A stretch of DNA of 64,000 bases from assembly GCA_001599355.1 (NCBI GenBank), contig BCGQ01000006.1:682001-746000 (forward strand). The letters are read 5' to 3'. Both the position numbers and the translations under genes were made by a program. The notes beneath the pieces were generated by a model. That model was not told the DNA's origin and did no database searches. It saw nothing but the letters and a program-made list of their open reading frames with translations. How positions within the stretch are numbered: the first letter of the stretch is position 1; every line of letters starts with the position of its first letter. The stretch comes from Nakazawaea peltata (taxonomy: Eukaryota > Ascomycota > Pichiomycetes > Alaninales > Pachysolenaceae). Positions 29,141 to 39,300 of this stretch are shown piece by piece.

Positions 29141-30058
29141 GGCTCTTGTTTCTATCTCAGATCACTCCAAAAACCAGTATTTTCAATGTGGATGGTGATG
29201 AGATGATCGTGAAATGATGCAATGACGGTATTGGGTGGCTGCTTTTTAGTTGAATCCACTTCTAATGCCACCAGGACTATGTGAGACTTTTCAGATTCTT
29301 CAAACCACTCCAAACGACCTAGTTGATACCACCTTGTTGTCGTCCACAACTTTGATTATTTGTTTTGGTTTAAGGTGCGCTGAGGGGATCTCCGCCTGAT
29401 TTCCGCCAAACTTTCAAATTTGGGCGGAACTTCCTCCGGCTTCAGCTGAGAATTTGTGATTTTGCGCTGAAAAATTTCTCGATTTTTGAGTAATTTTCGT
29501 AATTTGCTATGTTTACTCGAATTTTTTTCTAATGATTCTGCCTTACTCTCCGCCTAATGCTCCGCCTAATTCTAGTCTGCAGGCAGAGCTCCTCCGCCAA
29601 CTCATCCGCCCGTACCTCTTCTTCCAACTTTTATTTCATCGACTTTGATCTAAATTCACCAACCACAATTACACTCAATTTCAGTTATTCGGGACTTGGG
29701 GTACCTTCATTCGATTCACACTGTCATTCTGAGTATACTGGTCTGTTTTCAGTCGTATTTACTCCAATTTCACCCCATAGTCGTCTGGTCATTTCAACAC
29801 CCAAATCTGACCTACCTCGACGCGATTTACTGGCTGAAAACATCCAAAAGAAGTTGATTGTGCCATAAATTTGAAGATCCCATCGCGTTTCTGATCTCTT
29901 GAACACATATTCAATCGATATTACCTTCAAATTTGATACCAACTCCTCATTTGTTGGGCAATATTACAAGGTCTTCATCCTGAGCCACTTTTTCACCCAA
30001 AGATCACCTCAAATAACACCCTTGTCGCCCCATTTACAACCCCTTCAGACAATTTATC
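29141..30058. other. Divergent promoter region between the acidic gene and TRS130
   Basis: No gene is seen in these 918 bp; the 103-codon frame at 29557-29868 has no recognisable features. A cluster of seven TCCGCC hexamers occupies 29391-29610, roughly midway between the two genes, and is the most obvious control element. Confidence 0.6.
29391..29610. promoter_or_regulatory. Cluster of seven TCCGCC hexamers
   Basis: TCCGCC starts at 29391, 29402, 29549, 29561, 29593 and 29605, and its complement GGCGGA lies at 29423-29428. Two copies form a tandem CTCCGCCTAAT repeat (29548-29558 and 29560-29570). About 0.1 copies would be expected by chance. The same hexamer occurs singly or in pairs upstream of PSE1, HEM4 and RSE1/MDM20. 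The binding factor is unknown. Confidence 0.55.
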
Positions 30059-33000
30059 ATGGCTTCAATCGGTTATTCAGACCCTCAAGAGGTCTCCACG
30101 CCAATTTTAGCTCATCTCACCAAGTGTACCCTCACAAGTCTTCACTACAAACCACCCCATGGTGCTCTCAAATCGATCCCAAATCTCACCCTAAAATTCC
30201 ACAAACAATTCACTATTCTGTCAGCCCAGGGATCAGGCACAATGCCTCAGAATGATCAGTTCTACCATAACTTGATCTTAGAGTCAAATAATAATACCCT
30301 CCCCTATGTGCAACTCTTCTTCCTCAAGGCCCAATCATCATTAGAAGAATACAGGTCCAAAACAAGACCCATGGTCCGTAAATGGGTCCAGGACAATGAG
30401 GAGAATCGTCTTATTCAAATGCAATGGCTCATAATCGTAGTAGAGGGCCCAGGTATGAAGCCAGGGTTCCTCAATAAGGTGCGGCAAGACTTCGGAAATG
30501 ACAATGTAGAGCATGTTGTTGTCAGCCCACAGGAAAGTGGAGACTCTGGCTCCAATTACTCCCCTGTAATCTCTCTCTTAAAATCTCTCCTCATTTCCTC
30601 CTTCACCTCTAGGCTCCAATTGTACTCTCGGCAGCTCCAACTCCTCGATGACCGTCCGGTATCTAACCCTTACTTTAAAATTGTCCTCCAAAGCCATATG
30701 ATGCAAATTTACAGTGATATGACGCTTTCACAGGAGAGTTTGGAGCAAGGAAAGGATCTTTTGAGTAGTCTAGAGCTCCTGAGATTGTCAGGGATGATGG
30801 AGCTCCCTATTGGATTGCCTTCAGACCTCGGTCTGCCAGTATTTAGATCAAATCAAGCTCTTATCGTAGCTGATCTTGACTCCCAACTCCTCTCTCGGTC
30901 AGTATCTCTTATCCAGGTTTACTCGTACCTCTTTCTTCATACTGCGAGCTGTTGTTTGGCACTTGCTCGTGGTGATGACACCCTCACCTTCAGTACTCTC
31001 CATGTAGTCGATTTGCTCCGAGAACTCAAGCTCTTTGTCGCAAGAGTTCTCTCCTTGTGGGGGGTTCAGCCACCTCTCCAAGTGTGTCAATTGATGTATA
31101 TACTGATCGATGAGCACCTTGCTGATGATATAGTGGTTCTGACACTCCAACTGAACGCTGAAAATGATCATCTCGCCGACTTGATGGAGTTTGTAGGAGA
31201 ATTAAAACTAACCCAACGTAGTTTATTAGTAAAAATGGGTGATAAGATGGGATATCTGGTGAGAGGAGTAATGAGTGAGATTGGTCTTGATTCTGAGGAC
31301 CTGCTGGAGGTTCCAGAGAACTCACAAGATCTTCTTTCCCTCATTTCTTACCCTCCTCTTTCCGAATTTCTCTCCTCTCAGTCCTCTTTCGAAGCTGAAT
31401 ACCTCCGTATGACCAATGCAATCATCGAAGGTTTCGTTGTAGCCGAAATCCGGCCTAGGACTGTCGACAATTTGTCCACTGAGGCCGCTCTTATCTACTA
31501 TAATAACTCTGATTATGCCACAGCCCGTGATATCTTGAGAGATTCCGTCATTTACTTCAAAGATCAGGGTTGGAACCATGTAGGAGCTTATATTTTGAGG
31601 ATCTACATCGAATGTTTAGAGAAATCTGGCGTCGAAGACCATTTAATTACTAATTCCTATCTTGACTTACTCGCTACTAAGAGTTGTGGGTTAAAAGAAC
31701 TGCTGGAAGTACTTGATAAGCTGCTTCAAAGCACCGAAGACATATCTAAACCTCTTTCGTATGATCTTTCTAGACTTTTTTCGGTAAAATTATCACCTAA
31801 ATGGCTCTCAACATCAACTCCCAACACTTTTGGTGTGGTTTTGGAAATCGAAAACGATACTGGAGCAGAGTTTTATTTCAAATCAGTCCAATTGACTCTG
31901 GAATCAACCACAAATCCTTCTTCCCAGCTTTTATTTAACACTGTAACCCCTATAAATATCCCTCGTGGTCATTCTTCGATCCAATTGGAAACTACTTGTT
32001 TCCACAAAGACGAGTTCCGTGTGAAATCCCTCTTGGCTTTCACCACAGCTCACTTAGAACTCTCTCACACCTTCGATCTGACTACAAATCTCACTATCAG
32101 ACCTTTTATTTGCTCAAACTCTAGCGTTAAATCAGTAAATGCGACTTTGGAAGTACCTAAACATCGCCAACTTGGATCTAATCTGCTTGTTCTTTGTCTC
32201 AAAAATGGAGATTGCGATATTTCTAACGTCCAGCTGACAATTTCGTTCGATGATGAAGCTGATCTTGAGGTGGATGCGGATGACAAATTGTATATGAATT
32301 CCAAACAGACCAAACTTGAGCTTGAGACTCTCGCTGCTGGTCTGAAGCATGAATTATCTATCGTCTGTCCATCAGGGAAACGTCAACTGCCCATCAAAGT
32401 ACGTGCTGTGATCACTTACGAACAGCCAGGACCTCAGAACGAACCTACCCACCACTCTTTCGTACTTAATCAGCTCGTAGATACCTCTCTCAGTGTTGCA
32501 GTTACTGTCCAGGACATCTTCAAGTCTTCATACCTCTTCACTAACTTCTCGGTGGGCTCCTCAGATGCCAAATCTCCTGTCCGTGTATTGGATGTGGCAT
32601 TGACGTCCCAAAAATGTAAGATATCTTCGCCAACCCCCTTACAAAACACCTTACAAGGCTCTGTAGCCCTTGGAGGGCAGCCCATCAAGTTCTTTTATCG
32701 ACTTGAGGAGCTCGAAGATAGCTTGGAGAGGTCGGATCTCACCTTAACAGTAGATTACCGGGAGGTACACGAGGAAATAGCCGCATGTTTGAGCTCACTT
32801 GCAACTTCTATAGTGGCAGAGCATCATTTAGACGAGACTGTAGATCTTGAAGAGCTCAAATCTAGACTTTATACCGCCTCTTTGGACTTCAAAGTTACTA
32901 AATACTGTCTAGATGGAACCATTGAGGTGAATGACCTCGATAAAGTGATTGGCGACGTTGTTGGTGACCTTTATGAGCCATACTTCGCCCAACTTTCCAT

Positions 33001-33814
33001 CTCTAAAAGACCTTCAGAATGGGATATGTCTAGTTTAAATCGTAAATTAACCATAACGGTACCAATGCCTGAAGTCCTGTACATTCATGACGTTGAGCTT
33101 TCTTATGAGAAACTTAGTGAGTACAAAGTTGGAGAAGGGGTGCAAATGGATTTGAAAGTGAAAACCAGCACCGCTTGGAGAGGTCAAGATGAAGAGTCAG
33201 ATACAATTGGAGCTCCAATTCTGGCTCCAATCCTGGCTCCAATCCCTTCCCAAGCTCATCTCGCAATCCCGGCTGTAGATTCTCTCAAAGCTCCAACCCT
33301 CTACTCAAGACCCACCTCTCCAGGTCTAGAGTCTGTTCACTCTTTTGCCAATCCTGACTCATCTGTCTCTGGTCTTGCTCTGTTAGGAGTGTCCTCTACT
33401 TCAGATTCCACTTCTACCATAGATTTGCACCATCAGGAAGGTGATAATCTGAGATTGAAGAAGAAAACGGTATCCTTTGACACCCTCCCTGGCTCGTCAT
33501 CCACTACCTCGGACCCTTCTTTCCTCTTAGAGCTCCTTCCTTTCGATGACTGGCTCATCAGTGGAAAACCAAGGTTCGTCTTCAATTTGGACTCACCAGA
33601 AGCTGACTCTCCCTCAACTTTCGTCATCCCAGATACCCGTCTTGTCCTCGTGCCATTAAAGACTGGTCGCTTGGCATTACCAAAGATCGATATCAAATTA
33701 CTTGGTCGTGATGGCTCAATTGACTCCTCGACCGTGGTTGAAGTCGACTACAAGAACAGTTCAGAGACTGTTTTAGTGGTGAGTGATGTTGATAAAGTGA
33801 GTTTCAGTTTATAA
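30059..33814 (+). CDS. TRS130: TRAPP II subunit Trs130 (TRAPPC10)
   Basis: The protein has 1251 residues. The region around residues 70-190 has the TRAPPC10 pattern: a hydrophobic strand (LPYVQLFFLK), YRSKTRPMVRKWV, a WLIIVVEG strand, FLNKVRQDF and LYSRQLQLLDDR. Helical repeats follow to about 560, and then beta-rich domains typical of TRAPP II large subunits. Trs130 with Trs120 converts TRAPP core into TRAPP II, the exchange factor for Ypt31/32 at the late Golgi. I first considered Trs120, but the N-terminal pattern fits Trs130 better. A low-complexity stretch lies at about 1045-1130. The start is the first ATG in frame. The gene is divergent from the proposed ESC1, as in S. cerevisiae (YMR218C/YMR219W). 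Confidence 0.87.
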   Translation: MASIGYSDPQEVSTPILAHLTKCTLTSLHYKPPHGALKSIPNLTLKFHKQFTILSAQGSGTMPQNDQFYHNLILESNNNTLPYVQLFFLKAQSSLEEYRSKTRPMVRKWVQDNEENRLIQMQWLIIVVEGPGMKPGFLNKVRQDFGNDNVEHVVVSPQESGDSGSNYSPVISLLKSLLISSFTSRLQLYSRQLQLLDDRPVSNPYFKIVLQSHMMQIYSDMTLSQESLEQGKDLLSSLELLRLSGMMELPIGLPSDLGLPVFRSNQALIVADLDSQLLSRSVSLIQVYSYLFLHTASCCLALARGDDTLTFSTLHVVDLLRELKLFVARVLSLWGVQPPLQVCQLMYILIDEHLADDIVVLTLQLNAENDHLADLMEFVGELKLTQRSLLVKMGDKMGYLVRGVMSEIGLDSEDLLEVPENSQDLLSLISYPPLSEFLSSQSSFEAEYLRMTNAIIEGFVVAEIRPRTVDNLSTEAALIYYNNSDYATARDILRDSVIYFKDQGWNHVGAYILRIYIECLEKSGVEDHLITNSYLDLLATKSCGLKELLEVLDKLLQSTEDISKPLSYDLSRLFSVKLSPKWLSTSTPNTFGVVLEIENDTGAEFYFKSVQLTLESTTNPSSQLLFNTVTPINIPRGHSSIQLETTCFHKDEFRVKSLLAFTTAHLELSHTFDLTTNLTIRPFICSNSSVKSVNATLEVPKHRQLGSNLLVLCLKNGDCDISNVQLTISFDDEADLEVDADDKLYMNSKQTKLELETLAAGLKHELSIVCPSGKRQLPIKVRAVITYEQPGPQNEPTHHSFVLNQLVDTSLSVAVTVQDIFKSSYLFTNFSVGSSDAKSPVRVLDVALTSQKCKISSPTPLQNTLQGSVALGGQPIKFFYRLEELEDSLERSDLTLTVDYREVHEEIAACLSSLATSIVAEHHLDETVDLEELKSRLYTASLDFKVTKYCLDGTIEVNDLDKVIGDVVGDLYEPYFAQLSISKRPSEWDMSSLNRKLTITVPMPEVLYIHDVELSYEKLSEYKVGEGVQMDLKVKTSTAWRGQDEESDTIGAPILAPILAPIPSQAHLAIPAVDSLKAPTLYSRPTSPGLESVHSFANPDSSVSGLALLGVSSTSDSTSTIDLHHQEGDNLRLKKKTVSFDTLPGSSSTTSDPSFLLELLPFDDWLISGKPRFVFNLDSPEADSPSTFVIPDTRLVLVPLKTGRLALPKIDIKLLGRDGSIDSSTVVEVDYKNSSETVLVVSDVDKVSFSL

Positions 33815-33859
33815 TAGATAAATATATGTACAGTTATATATAAGAAGGAACACTCGTAG

Positions 33860-34693
33860 TCAAAATCTTGTAATACTTCTGGCCAACGACAGAGCTTCAG
33901 GTTTAGGCAGCACAATATCCGGGGTAATTCCACGCTCCACTAAATATTCCTCTGTAGTAGGCCCAATAGAAGCAATATGGAACTCTTTGAGCAGCTTTTG
34001 ATCCGATACAAGCAGCTCTACGATCTCTTCAGTTCCCTGCGGTGAGAAGAATACAATCCATGGTTTGGAGGACCCCTCCAGCGGTGTCGCCTGGTCACTC
34101 ACAACTCCAAACAGTTCTACTACACCTTCCTTTACAATAGTCTTATATATGACCCTCTCTTGAAGTCTGAATCCGGCCCCGAGTAATTTCTTAGGCAAGA
34201 TGTCTTTACGGATTTCCCCTGTGAAGAACATGATTTCATGGGACTCAAGTTCGAGCGATGCCCTGTCACTAATGATGATGTCTCCGAGGACTGAACCATT
34301 TCCAGCATTAGATCCACCACGGATATCTCTGAATCCCAGCTCGCTTAATATACGAGCCGTAGCTGGCCCCACTGTATACAGTGGTTTGTCAAGGATGGAA
34401 TTTTTCAGCAACTCATCGCTGATCAAGTCCATGGTTTGGTTCAACATTTCAACAGCCCTCTGTGACGTAATTATGAATGCTGAGGTGTTTTGTAAGAACC
34501 TCTCGCTTGTCAAATACTGAGCAAACTCATTTTTGTCTTCGTGTTGGTGGTCAAGGAGCGGCACAAATGCCGGCACATAGTCGAGACTGGAGAACTCTTC
34601 TTCATATGGATCTCTCGGCACTGTTTTATTCTTGAGAAGCACGATATTCGGCGCTATTTCGGGGTATTTGGAGTTCTGAGGCTGTTTTTCCAT
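33860..34693 (-). CDS. HEM4: Uroporphyrinogen-III synthase Hem4
   Basis: The protein has 277 residues (S. cerevisiae Hem4 275). It matches along its length: VLLKNKTVPRDPYE, IITSQRAVE, YTVGPATARI, GNGSVLGDIII, FFTGEIRKDILPKKL, VFFSPQGTEE and SIGPTTEEYLV. The enzyme closes hydroxymethylbilane to uroporphyrinogen III with inversion of ring D, the fourth step of haem synthesis, in the cytosol. The frame stays open to 34948, but nothing upstream of the ATG at 34693 is conserved and that ATG gives the family length. The gene converges with TRS130, leaving only 45 bp between stop codons. A GGCGGA hexamer lies at 34839-34844, about 150 bp upstream. Confidence 0.96.
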   Translation of the reverse strand: MEKQPQNSKYPEIAPNIVLLKNKTVPRDPYEEEFSSLDYVPAFVPLLDHQHEDKNEFAQYLTSERFLQNTSAFIITSQRAVEMLNQTMDLISDELLKNSILDKPLYTVGPATARILSELGFRDIRGGSNAGNGSVLGDIIISDRASLELESHEIMFFTGEIRKDILPKKLLGAGFRLQERVIYKTIVKEGVVELFGVVSDQATPLEGSSKPWIVFFSPQGTEEIVELLVSDQKLLKEFHIASIGPTTEEYLVERGITPDIVLPKPEALSLARSITRF

Positions 34694-34901
34694 TGTTAAG
34701 GACTCGCTTTCCTCGCTGCCAGGTCTATTATTCGTCCCTTTTGACTCCCTTTGATGTCGTTGAGGACTCTTTTGAAGAGCTGAAAAAGTGAAAAAAAAAT
34801 TCATCTCCCGCCGAAATGGGCAGAGATTTTTATACCCAGGCGGAGGATAGGCGGGGGGTGCGCGGACGATGAGTAAGAAATCTCCACAAAGGGGGTTAAT
34901 T

Positions 34902-35888
34902 TTAATGAGATGACACCGGGGTAGAGGTGTCGAGCTCAAAGAGATCAATATCTGATGCCATTTCTACTCTTCCTAGGAGCGACAGTGTGGGTGAGCATAT
35001 TTTTTGAGTCGGAGAAACCAATTGACTCGTCCTAGGCGAACATAAATTCAACTTCTTAGGCTCAAATCCAAGCTCACTACTAACGACACTCATTTGTAAT
35101 CCGAATAAGTCACTGTTCACAGGATTGCTACTACTTTGAATTAAATAATCACTATCCTGATCACTTACCCTCGTAAATTCCAATAATTGCTCATCTTTCA
35201 ACTGCTGCCGTTTCTCAAATTGCAATCTATACTTCTCTCTATTGATTTTATCCAGGAGTTGAAGAATTTCATCAATAGTGTTCAGCAGAATTTTGCCCGC
35301 TTCATCTTTATTTGAGAGTTTTAGACATTTATATATGACTACTTTCTGTAATTCTCCCATCTTGTCTCGTAATTTGTTATGAATTTCATCAAACCGTCTA
35401 TCCAACAGCTCCATTGTGCTAAAGAGACGAGTGCGACGGTACTTATTTTGAGAATCTTTGGACTCCAACTCAATTTCATAGATTTTCGATTCAAAGAGAG
35501 TCCGAATCATCTCTATCTTCTCTAATTCATGTCTCTCGGCCATTATTCTGGTTCGTTCCCTGGTCATCAGAACCACTCTGATTATGGTGCAACACACAAA
35601 AGCAGTTAAAATTATAGTGTAATTAGGGTTAAAAGGAACTGTCAGACGTTTCCGAACCAACAGAGCAGTCAATAGCCTCATGTCTGCCATTCTAGCTCTA
35701 TCTAAATTTCCCTTTGTGTTCAATCTCAATTTCTTAACCCAGCAAAGATATATATAAATTGAGAAGAATCCGGCAATCGCCCCCAAAATAGTGGAATACA
35801 TATCAACTGTATCTGCCCAGCGCAAAATTTGGACACTCCAGTCGTCATTAGACGGTGGGCTACCATCTATGAACCTCACAGATTTCAT
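34902..35888 (-). CDS. Unrecognised two-pass membrane protein with coiled coil
   Basis: The frame encodes 328 residues from the first ATG at 35888; the open frame extends to 35933 without an earlier ATG. Two hydrophobic segments, about residues 31-50 and 90-108, are joined by a basic loop. A long charged helical region (about 110-265) with heptad-like Leu, Ile and Met spacing suggests a cytoplasmic or nucleoplasmic coiled coil. The C-terminus holds three Ser-Pro sites within 22 residues (CSPR, VSPT, CSPT), as in CDK or MAPK substrates. I do not recognise the family. The topology could suit an ER or nuclear-envelope tether, but that is a guess. It lies between HEM4 (208 bp away, same strand) and TSC2 (divergent, 421 bp). 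The codon use and length make a real gene likely. Confidence 0.75.
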   Translation of the reverse strand: MKSVRFIDGSPPSNDDWSVQILRWADTVDMYSTILGAIAGFFSIYIYLCWVKKLRLNTKGNLDRARMADMRLLTALLVRKRLTVPFNPNYTIILTAFVCCTIIRVVLMTRERTRIMAERHELEKIEMIRTLFESKIYEIELESKDSQNKYRRTRLFSTMELLDRRFDEIHNKLRDKMGELQKVVIYKCLKLSNKDEAGKILLNTIDEILQLLDKINREKYRLQFEKRQQLKDEQLLEFTRVSDQDSDYLIQSSSNPVNSDLFGLQMSVVSSELGFEPKKLNLCSPRTSQLVSPTQKICSPTLSLLGRVEMASDIDLFELDTSTPVSSH

Positions 35889-36309
35889 TTTTATCAAAAT
35901 ATTTCTTCTCAGCTCCTCTTTTACCGCCCTCAACTACCCTCTATCTCGTTGTATCCCCTTTCTTAAATATAGTGAAAAATGATGTGAAAATGGACATTGT
36001 GACAGGTCATATTCTGGACACAAAATCACTCATCCACTTTTATAATGACATATCATATGCTCTAATCTCAGTTCTTCGTTCTCTCTATCTCAATCTCTCC
36101 TGATCCTCACCTCCCTGCAACTCACCCAACTGCTCTCTTCTCTTCAACCGCTGCCAGACCCCTAGCCCCTCTTTGTGTACATCAGCATTTTACGAATATC
36201 ATCACCTCTCTTAAAATATTCCTCAGCATTCTACGACTAATTCCCCTACTTATTTCACCAACCTTCCTCGAAGCAAGGCCTCTGTTTAAATCACCCCCAA
36301 CTAGTCAAG
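35889..36309. other. Divergent promoter region, membrane protein and TSC2
   Basis: No gene is seen. The TSC2-proximal part is rich in C and T on the plus strand, as in several promoters of this window. I see no specific site. Confidence 0.5.
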
Positions 36310-39300
36310 ATGATGCGCCCTGTGCCTGGAATGATGAACATGGAGCTGCGGAAACGGCACCGCCAATCATCCCTTGGTTTAGGTCATGTGTTCAAGTCTA
36401 TCCTGGAGAGCCTCCGTCACCAGCTGCTGGCTTCAAGGCATCGCCGATTGCCTGTTGTGATAAACCCTACTGTGGTAGGAGGAACTGAGGACCAGCAGCT
36501 GTTATTCGAGCAGATCCGTTCTTCAGACCTCCTGATTCGATCTCAACTGCTTGAAGACCTCGCTGCCTCTATTCAGACCTTCTCCATCTCATCGATTCCC
36601 GAGATTTGGTACGCTTCTAGGGATTTGTTGGAGTTACCCGGCCTGGATGAGACCAGGATCCGATGCCTCGAGTTGTTTTTAACATGTATCCGACATGATG
36701 ACTTGGATTCCTCGGCCATCCGGTTAGCTTATTATGAGGATATTGTGTCCTATTGTCGAGTAGACTATGACTCCTTGGACTTGGACTTCAGCCGCTTCCT
36801 CAGTTGCTTGTCACTGCTTACTAGTAATGGCTTGCATATTCATGACCTTGAATTACATGAAAATTTCCCTATATACCAATGGCTCTGTCTTTGTATGCCT
36901 TTAAGTGTTGAGGCAGGTTGTCTAAGTGAATTGGTTAACTTCATAAAGAATTGTCTTCACCATAATTGTGACAATTTGCTCAATCTGGACAGTTCCATCA
37001 ATTTATTAGCTAAACAGCTGATCGATATACTATATAAAGTAGATATTCCGGAGGCAGTAGTGATTTTATTTGACTTATTAGATATCTTACTATCAAAGGG
37101 CCTCCCTAACCAGTTAATTCCTCTGATTTTGGATGTGTTGTGTCTCCATGAGACTGTCCATTCCCATCTATGTCGAGAGATGGCTATTTCTTTGTACAGT
37201 AATACCTGCTTTAGATCGTTAACAATCTCTGGATTGTGTGAGTTGATTCTGGGCTCAAATGAATCCCAAGTGTTGCTAGGTGCTGTTAACTTGGTTAAGT
37301 CTATTGTAGTGCAAGAGTCCTCTGATGATCAAATCGACTCAGATCTCCGTGTAGATATGATCTTGAACCTGCTTCTGACTTCTCATTTGCCAGATCAGCA
37401 AACTCTCTTGTTCTTGGAGTTCTTAGTTCATCATTGTTATAAGCTTATTGATTTCTACGGCCTCTGGTTCAAGGAGAAATATTCTGTTTTCGAGATTTTG
37501 GAGTCCAAAGATGCCACCAAATCCTCCAATTTACAAGATATCAGGTCTGTGGTGGCCACCATCACTAAACAAGATATTGTAAATCATGAAGAACTAGTAA
37601 ATTTTTATATAGATCATGATATTGTTACCGGAGTCGAGTTGGATTTCATTCTCCATTACTTGGAGCTGAACCTCATCTCTGCCACCGATGATTTCGATAA
37701 ATATCTCCCATTAGTTATTCGAATTTTGAGCAGTCATGATTCGAATGAGACTTCCCGACTCCGCTGCTCAGAATTGCTAAAACTGAACTTCTCCTATAAA
37801 TTTGACACCAAAGACTCGTTGGAATCTAAGGTGTTCCGCAGCTATTTATTTGATATTTTATTCAAATATTGTGGATCCTTGATGGCAGGCCCATTTTTGG
37901 TCCAGACTGTAATTCTGTTGGACCAGTTAGAGGATCAAGACATTTTTGGACAGTTCATTGAGAAGTTGGTAGGACTCGAAACCGTTTCCGTAGTTGAAAA
38001 TTTGTGTCAGTTATTCGTGGTTTATGGTTTCCAAATGAAGAGCCTGAAATCTGAAGTAATTCTAGACCATTTATTGCTGTTATTTGAGTCAAGTTTGACC
38101 AAGGGCTCTAAAAACTCCTTCCGTATCTCTCTTGTCATCCTGAAGTTATTTATCAGGTTGAGAATCAACTCTAATGGCAAGTTACTCGTAACTAACCCCT
38201 CTGATATCGAAGGTCTCACATTTCTGTTCAATAGAAATGTAAATTTTGACACTGTAATCGATGAAGACTGCGAATGGAAGTATCCTGAGACCCTTGATTT
38301 CATTCCCTCCGATCTCATTGATGTAGAATCTGCCGCCATCACTCTAAGTCCTCATTTCATCGACCGGTGGAGTAATTTAGTCGTAGATATAATTGGGGGT
38401 ACAACCCCTCATTTCGATTGGGAATTATACTCATTTATGTGGTCACATCTTTGTCCACAACTCTCTAATCTTGGGATTCAAATGGCTCTGGGACCAATTC
38501 ACCGCTTGCGTCAGATCATATGTGATCAGTTAGGCAACTCTGCGACTGTTCTGCCCACTTCCCTTATCAGTAAATCTGATCTTCAAACTGTCATGATCCG
38601 TACCTTGACTCTGCTCATAGCTTACCATGACCAGTTCTCCAAAAGTGAGGAAGACCAGCTCATTAAATCGATTTTGGACGGGATATCGACCTCTTGGGAG
38701 AAAACTCTGATCCCTCTGATCCATTTCTTGAATTTGGCATGCTATGAGATCCCATTAAGCGTCAAAAAGTATTTGAATCTGATCTTGATCCAGTTCCAGA
38801 CCAGAATTTCGTCTCTTTTCCTGAATGCTCACATTTTGGAGTTCTTATTACTGTTATCCAACCTTCCATCGTTGTACTCTAACTTCAAATTGGCAGAGTA
38901 CAAGAGAATCTTTGGTATTTCGATCCAATTTATCGAGTATTGTAAAAAACTGCAAGTCTCGTCTGAGACATCTGTAACTTCTCTGGGTAACAGTTCCATT
39001 AACTTGGATGACACGGAGCTGGATTTCATTCCATCCACCCAGGTGATCACTATGACCCCAATGTTGTCACATTATTTGCTATCGTTATGCCATGATGTGA
39101 TTTTATCCTGGTGGTTGAAGTTGAACTTGAAAGAGAGAGGGGAGTTATGGCCTTTCCTTAATCATAATTTAGTTCAGCAGGGATGTGATGCTGGAATATT
39201 GGATTTCTTAGCCAGGTTCTCACTTTTCGATTCCCCTTTGAAGATCTACAAACATATGGAACGTGTCTACGAAACCGTTTATAGGTGGATTTATATTGGG

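Noticed and set aside
30059-33814. TRS120 instead of TRS130
   Set aside because: The N-terminal pattern (YRSKTRPMVRKWV, a WLIIVVEG strand, DF then LYSRQLQLLDDR) is that of TRAPPC10/Trs130, and the divergent acidic neighbour agrees with the TRS130-ESC1 pair.
34694-34948. N-terminal extension of HEM4 to the frame edge
   Set aside because: The edge codon is not ATG, the extra 85 residues are not conserved, and the ATG at 34693 gives the family length of about 275.
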